A stretch of DNA of 64,000 bases from Pyrocephalus nanus (taxonomy: Eukaryota; Chordata; Aves; Passeriformes; Tyrannidae): NCBI GenBank assembly GCA_038380795.1, contig CM076276.1:16346001-16410000 (forward strand), read 5' to 3'. The position numbers and the translations under genes are program-made. Shown here piece after piece: positions 59,201 through 64,000 of the stretch. How positions within the stretch are numbered: position 1 is the stretch's first letter; each line of letters starts with the position of its first letter. Under the pieces are notes generated by a model. That model was given only the letters and a program-made list of their open reading frames with translations, had not been told where the DNA came from and did not search any database.

Positions 59201-62200
59201 AGCTTTAGTAAGGAGTGTAAGGAAATAAGTCATGGAAGGAATAAACCAATGAGGAAAAATAGATACATGTATGCATACATATGGGTATATATAACACCAC
59301 ACAAATCTGTGAAATTCAGAGTTTCAAAACATTCTTTTTTTCCGTCTTCAAGTTCTTGGTTGTTTAAGCCCCATGAGCCAAAAAGAGGTTATCCATTCAG
59401 AAAGTCTGGATAATCTGAAATACTTTGAGTATGCATTGTTAACACCTGTTTTGCAGACCTCAGATTACTCTGATTTGTTGTGGGTTCTTTTTTTGGGTGG
59501 GGCATGAGGGTTGGTGGTGTGGGGATGGGTGGACATGGTAGGGGACAGTCTTCTAGTTTATCAGCATCTTTCTCAGTGTTGCCACCAACACTGGGAACAA
59601 TGGGGTGACTTTTGGAATAGGAGTGCTAAAACATTGCTTTATTTTTGATCTTAATTCCTGACACAACAGTTCAGTTCTAATCTGCAGTCATTTTCCATTG
59701 TTTCTTTTTCTGCCATCAACCTTATTGCTGATGCATTTCAAAAAGCTACAATGAAATTTCTGGCATGCTGTTGATACTATGCAAATACAGATATATTCTT
59801 AGCTGCACACCTACAAAACTGCTTATGGGAGTATCATGAGTTGGAGTTTTGGGGAACTTGTGTTTAATGTTGCAAAAGTGACTTTATCTTGAAATGCACC
59901 AGCTGATCGATAATGGCAAAAAAATCAAATATTTTGCAGTCAACCAAATCCACAGTCCTGTCCAACTGGCTAATAAGCATTCAGTCTGCCATGTCTTCTA
60001 AAAAGACTTAATATGCAAAAGGTTAACTTATCTGGTTATGTATCTAAGTAATTATCAACTGAGAACCTGTCAGCCTGGATGAACCAGGATTGGTGATTTG
60101 GCTGATGTTTGGATTTTGTATGGTATCTACTTTCAGAGAGATCATTTATTTCTTTAGAGCGTCAATAAGTAAAGAAGTATTTTTTCTTCTGCTAGTTATC
60201 ATAGCTTATCTGATAGTGAGCTGTTGCCATTTTAAAAGAAGAAAAGCTGACTGTATACTAATCCCATTATATGCTTGAATTTTATTCAAATTTCAGAGAA
60301 AGTGAATTTTTTGTGGCTTTATTTAAACATGTATTCAACTTCCTGAACATTTTCTAGCCTTTAGGTGGATTAAAAATACTGTTTAATGTTCTATCTTTTA
60401 CCTTAATAATTGGAGCAGTTACTGTATTTGTATTTAATGGTTTGTAATTGCAATATAATATATAGGATAAACTTCATACCACTTTGTTGGGTTTAGAGCC
60501 AACTTAACGGCTGTTTTTTCTGAACATTTATGTATTATATTTTTTGTTGATAGGGAAGACAACAAATCATCTCAATATATGAAGTAACTTTGTGTTGATT
60601 TTCCAGCTCTTTTTTCTTAGTCCATTTTGTTCCACTAAGAAACTAGTTACTTTATAGGTTTTGTGATTCTGTATTACTCAAATATGGTATGGTGCAGACT
60701 GCAGAGTATCCATCGTGGAAGATTAGCTGACTTAATGTCTCAAGGTAAATGGTACCTTTATATTGAGGATGCATTGGTGCTTCTAAAAAACTTTGGGTTT
60801 AGTAACTTCATTACACAGTTTTGATGGAAAAAATGTCTTTAACACATTAATTTTTGATCAGCCTGTGTTCATTACTGACTGTGTATATATTTTGCAGAAC
60901 TAGAGCGATGTTAGGAGAGGAGGAGGGAGGGAAAGATTTCTGGTGATCACACCCAGACAGTGTAGTTAAAGTATATAATTTGAGAGGATGAATTTTGATG
61001 GTCAGTTCTGTCCATGGAAGGCTGAGCTACTATCAGGGTCCAAAAACTTTGACATTGCCTGGGCCTGGAATCAGCTTGGTTCTTTGTGCAGACACAGTGC
61101 CTGCTGATCTCTGTAGCCATCGGCTCTGTCCTCCTTTGGAGCTGCTTGCTTGGCTCTTACCACAGTGCAGGAACATTTCAACATCTCTCTCCTCTCCTTA
61201 GAAGTACGAAGAGACTTTATTTTCTCCTGACAGTGCTGTATGGAAGCTGCTTTTAACCTTGGTCTGACTTCCATTTTTGTTGAGGGAATAATCAAGTACA
61301 GACTCTGGATGAAGATTTCATACTGACTGCATCTTCCATTCTTTAACAAGGCTTTTAATCTCTGTGATGTTCTACTAGACTAATGGTAGTACACTGTCTT
61401 TACAAAGATAAGCACAGTGTTTCAAGTGCTTTTACCCTAAAAAACAAGTCAGGCCTTTTCTACGGGGCCATTACCAGAGCACTTTGATGATATAGTAGAG
61501 ATTGTGAAATATTTGCCTTAATATATGTGGGTGATGATTTGGTAGGTGGATTCAATATAGTTTTGGTAATGACATTTAGATACAATATCTCTGCAACTGG
61601 TTGATTTTTAGGATTGGATCTGTGTCAGTGGTAATAGCATCATACATTATCTTGTCATGCTTTTGAAATAAAACTTTAAATGAACCAGCTACATTTGAAT
61701 TGATTCTGTCTTGGAAAGACAGGCTATGTAAAGCTTCTAGCATTAGGTAAGTGCATTGTGTGTAAAGTAAGACAATTTCTGCCATTTGATAAACATCTGT
61801 GTGAGAGGTAGTACTGATATTGAGTATATCTTTCTTTTTCAGTAAATTGTCGTTTATCATTCAATATAGAGACTTGTAGAAACTTGCAAATTCATCACAT
61901 TTCATTATACATGGCTTTTGCTTGTAGCGCTTCATTAATTAACTTCCTTGTAGCAGTACATATGAATTTCAGATGTTAATTGGTGTCTCACCTTGCTATG
62001 TCTTGCTGTTTTCCAATCAAATGCAAATTTTGTCTTTGTCCATTCAACATATGTCTTAATAGAAATACCATTATTCTGTAAATGGTGGTGAGGATCCCTT
62101 CAGCTTCCTGCATGCAGGTGTTTACATGTTAAATCATGCCATGTTAAGATACCATATACAAACTTTTAAAAATTAACTTTGGAGGATATTAAGGTTCCCA

Positions 62201-62627
62201 GTAAATAACAGAAACAGAACAGGCTGCTTCTCCACTGGCCTGCCTCTGTAGCCTTCTCTTTCACAGTAAAATCATAACTGTAAATCATTAATTCTGTAAT
62301 TGTTTAAAAAGAAAAGCTGTGTTTATCTTATCATCAGTGTCAATGTATTTGTCAACATCAAAACGTATTTGCATTGAAGTGGAGAATCGTGCTTCAGGCA
62401 CAACCAACAGTGAAGAGTAAGGATTGTTTTTACTAATGGTGAGACTTTATGGGATTTTTTTAATGTGGAAATGTAACTGACTTTTTTTTTTCATCTTTCA
62501 GCTGGTCAGTATTGGTTCTTCCTATAACTATGGCAATGAGGATCAGGCTGAATTTCTGTGTGTTGTCTCAAAGGAATTGCATAACACTCCATATGGCACA
62601 ACCAGTGAACCCAGTGAAAAAGCAAAG
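43802..62627 (+). CDS. KCTD5: BTB/POZ adaptor KCTD5, exons 1-5 (last exon beyond the window)
   Basis: Oligomeric substrate adaptor for Cullin 3 ubiquitin ligase, cytosolic, reported to target G-protein beta-gamma. Coding exons: 43802-44035, 51374-51482, 52586-52677, 53502-53597, 62502-62627. GT/AG sites and phases agree, giving 219 codons. Seen: a variable Gly/Pro/Ala-rich N-terminus (MAAENHCEF), the BTB start [43 protein letters not shown], then the C-terminal domain with [18 protein letters not shown] and [18 protein letters not shown]. The human protein is about 234 aa and ends with a short exon (ILQERGSRM) not found before 64000, so the gene is cut by the window edge. The start was chosen by match to the human N-terminus. 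An in-frame ATG at 43643 could add 53 residues, which I consider unlikely. The paralogues KCTD2 and KCTD17 fit less well at the C-terminus. Confidence 0.94.
45178..45797 (+). mobile_element. CR1 LINE fragment
   Basis: The sense copy contains ORF2 C-terminal remnants (frame reading [20 protein letters not shown]), a GGTTGGATATCAGGAAAAGG segment, GGCTCCCCAGGGCAGTGGTC, GTTGGAAGGGACTC and a TGTGATTCTGTGATT octamer-type 3' end. It is 5'-truncated and frame-broken. Confidence 0.9.
51283..51362 (+). repeat. G/T-rich tract abutting KCTD5 exon 2 splice site
   Basis: TTTGTTTGG and GTTTTTG units extend to about 10 bases before the CTAATCTAG acceptor. The tract takes the place of an ordinary C/T polypyrimidine tract upstream of exon 2. 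Confidence 0.85.
53598..56631. other. KCTD5 intron 4 (to the alternative exon)
   Basis: AT-rich DNA with no recognised repeat. A 105-codon open frame at 55336-55653 has no known similarity and no convincing splice context. Confidence 0.65.
56632..56853 (+). CDS. KCTD5: Candidate alternative KCTD5 exon 5a (possible alternative last exon)
   Basis: Starts after GGTTATTTCAG in the same phase as canonical exon 5. Its first 26 codons match exon 5 at 14 positions by eye, plus four conservative changes. It reads [11 protein letters not shown] and [10 protein letters not shown] against [11 protein letters not shown] and [17 protein letters not shown] donor at 56749 would make a 117-nt, phase-0 exon of 39 codons. 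Without that splice the frame continues to a stop at 56851-56853, adding a hydrophobic tail ([14 protein letters not shown] then IIPLYFW), for a 250-aa protein. AATAAA follows at 56937. It may instead be a decayed duplicate, but there is no stop or frameshift in the homologous part. Confidence 0.6.
   Translation, partial: LVSIGSQYSCGRAQQSEYLLIVSREVKGEERCFQKCCSEVCHTILFALTLICLASLRFCCFQIIPLYFWMYST
56937..56942 (+). terminator. Poly(A) signal after exon 5a
   Basis: AATAAA 84 bases after the exon 5a read-through stop, in an A/T-rich stretch. This is consistent with an alternative last exon but could be chance. Confidence 0.4.
57180..57270. repeat. Long inverted repeat (hairpin)
   Basis: The core arms 57198-57215 and 57235-57252 are perfect reverse complements (18 bp). 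The symmetry extends outward to 57180 and 57270 with four mismatches, giving about 32 of 36 paired. The loop is 19 nt. It could be a small palindromic non-autonomous DNA element or a foldback relic. Confidence 0.88.
57568..57645. repeat. Three-copy direct and inverted repeat
   Basis: GGTTTTTTGCTAACCA (57568), GGATTTTTTGCTTACCA (57595) and the inverted TGGTTAGCAAAAAATCC (57629-57645) are versions of one motif within 78 bases. Confidence 0.85.
58354..58393. repeat. 11-bp inverted repeat
   Basis: Arms 58354-58364 (TATAACTCTAA) and 58383-58393 are perfect reverse complements with an 18-nt spacer, and there is partial extra pairing inside. Confidence 0.8.
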
Positions 62628-64000
62628 GTAAGTTGCTAGACATCGAACTAAAAAAATGATATTGAATTGGGTGGGCTTCACAAAGTCGTGCTAGATCTAC
62701 CTCCGTTCTGGACCATTATTTTTTTCCCCCCCTTGCTCGTGACTAACTCCCTGTCCATTGTATGAGAGACTGTGAATTGTACAGGTAGCTAGTTGTGCAT
62801 GCGTGGATTATTTAAATACAATACTCTGTATGTTTTCAGTACCTGTTTTTTACAGTTGAAAATCAAAGTTTTGTTTCTAATACATTTGAATGCTTTCTTA
62901 TTCTGCCACTGGTTCAGTTGAAAACTTTTTCTTGCTTGACTTCAACTGAAGAAATCTTACAGTCAAGAATGGAGCTTGTAAGATGCTATCTCTGTAAAAC
63001 GGTCATGTTCAATATGTTATAAGATGAAGGTACTTGTTGGGTTAATGTTTTCAGGGTTCTACCTAATTACTTTCTGTAACCGACATTACAAAAGGATTGT
63101 AATGGGCACAGTATCTTAGCATTTTACTCAGTTGTCTTTCAGAGCTTGTACAGGGCAAAATGTGAAATCACAGCTGACTAGTGATAAAGCAGAGCAGTTC
63201 GGTAATGTAAGTGTATTTTCTGTCATGCATAGCGAACACCTTTTATTATTGTATTGCTGCATTGTATGAGGAGATGACTACAGACAAACTAGACACTCCT
63301 TTATCAAAAGCCTTTGATTTCATATATGTAGGTGGAAAACAGTTGGTGAAACATCAAAGATTGCTTTCTCAAGAATCACCATTGAAGAAATAATTTTGAA
63401 ATAACGGATCCAGGTCTTGGCAGTGAGGCCTCAAATAGATAAAACCTCATTACTTTCTGTGCTTTGTAACATGCTTATGTAACTACACATATGGAGTCAT
63501 TTTATAATATGCACTATAAAAATACTCCAAGCTTTATGTTGGATTTCTAGTGAAATTAATAATGTATGTTCTTTTGTCACTGTTGAGATAAAACTTCCAA
63601 AGAATTGTAAAGGAGTAATGTAGTGAAGGGTAAACACTGAACCTGGTACTCTTTTTTTCAAAACCATAGTCGAGGTCTATTTTTGCCGGGATGCTTCAGG
63701 AAAACTTTGACAAGTTAGAGCTGTGTGGTAGTAATTTAGGACTGAGATACCTACCTGAAACAAACCATGGAATTCTAGAGCCTAATAAACATCTTCGTAA
63801 GGAATGGTAGTACATCTTCAGGGAATTTCAGAAGTTGCCAGAGTTACAGTGCATCCTTAATGTAAAAGAAAATGTGTATCAAATGGAAGTGTTAAAGCCT
63901 AAATACAAAAGCTAGTTCAGACTGCAGTTCAACTGTGTAAACTGAGTAGCTCTGAGAAAAGCTGTCTTAGACCTCTTCATTGATGTGCTGCTTGATCATT
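62628..64000. other. KCTD5 intron 5, left part
   Basis: Starts with GTAAGT. I searched by eye for the expected last exon (ILQERGSRM) and did not find it, so the intron continues past the window. A splice-acceptor-like TTGTCTTTCAG near 63139 is followed by a 13-codon frame to a stop, which is weak. Confidence 0.65.

Larger units (their letters stand above)
56854..62501. other. KCTD5 intron between exon 5a and exon 5
   Basis: About 5.6 kb. It contains a 36-bp-arm imperfect hairpin (57180-57270), a three-copy repeat (57568-57645), an 11-bp inverted repeat (58354-58393), a speculative terminal exon (57967-58050) and a GC-richer patch near 61000-61330 that I cannot identify. Confidence 0.65.

Noticed and set aside
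60995..61349. GC-richer patch with frames on both strands in KCTD5
   Set aside because: No recognisable protein or repeat motif, so not enough to call a feature.
63140..63181. Short frame SLYRAKCEITAD as the KCTD5 last exon
   Set aside because: It does not match the known ending ILQERGSRM. The true last exon is more likely beyond 64000, so this is kept only as a speculative comparison in the findings.

Overview
This is a vertebrate nuclear locus and almost certainly a bird genome. It is AT-rich, intron-rich DNA with two sharp CpG islands, several CR1 LINE fragments with the avian 3' signature, and a short-intron cytokine receptor gene. Two closely related fragments look like the 3' end of an RTE-clade LINE. 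Elements of this kind (AviRTE) have been reported from several tropical bird lineages such as parrots, hummingbirds and suboscine passerines, so the species may belong to one of these. That last step is inference. All three genes are on the plus strand, head to tail.

Region 1 (1-4950) has no recognisable gene and holds simple repeats and a CR1 scrap. Region 2 (4951-11557) is a type I cytokine receptor gene that I identify as IL9R from its two-cysteine-pair D1 domain, WSEWS motif, transmembrane exon, box 1 and the distinctive sequence after box 1. All eight coding exons join in phase to give 475 aa. Region 3 (about 12680-13760) is a CpG-island promoter with two perfect CRE palindromes and an NRF1-like site.

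Region 4 (13295-38448) is PDPK1 (PDK1 kinase): 14 coding exons in phase, 556 aa, the same length as the human protein. Its tiny first coding exon is tandemly duplicated, and intron 4 has the signals of a U12-type (minor spliceosome) intron. Intron 2 holds a solo ERVL-type LTR with an exact 5-bp target duplication. A possible 5.1 kb 3' UTR runs to the next CpG island.

Region 5 (43802 to the window edge) is KCTD5, a BTB-domain adaptor for Cullin 3. Exons 1-5 (219 codons) are present and the short last exon lies beyond the window. The most unusual signal is a second, diverged version of exon 5 (56632), 5.9 kb upstream of the canonical one. It has a good 3' splice site, the same phase and no stop. 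It can either splice on as a 117-nt exon or read through as an alternative last exon with a hydrophobic tail and a nearby poly(A) signal.

The genes do not form one pathway. IL9R signals through JAK/STAT at the membrane, PDPK1 is the PIP3-dependent activator of AKT and other AGC kinases, and KCTD5 is a ubiquitin-ligase adaptor reported to act on G-protein beta-gamma and to influence AKT signalling. Exon boundaries were set by eye from GT/AG sites, reading-frame phase and remembered family sequences; nothing was computed or searched.
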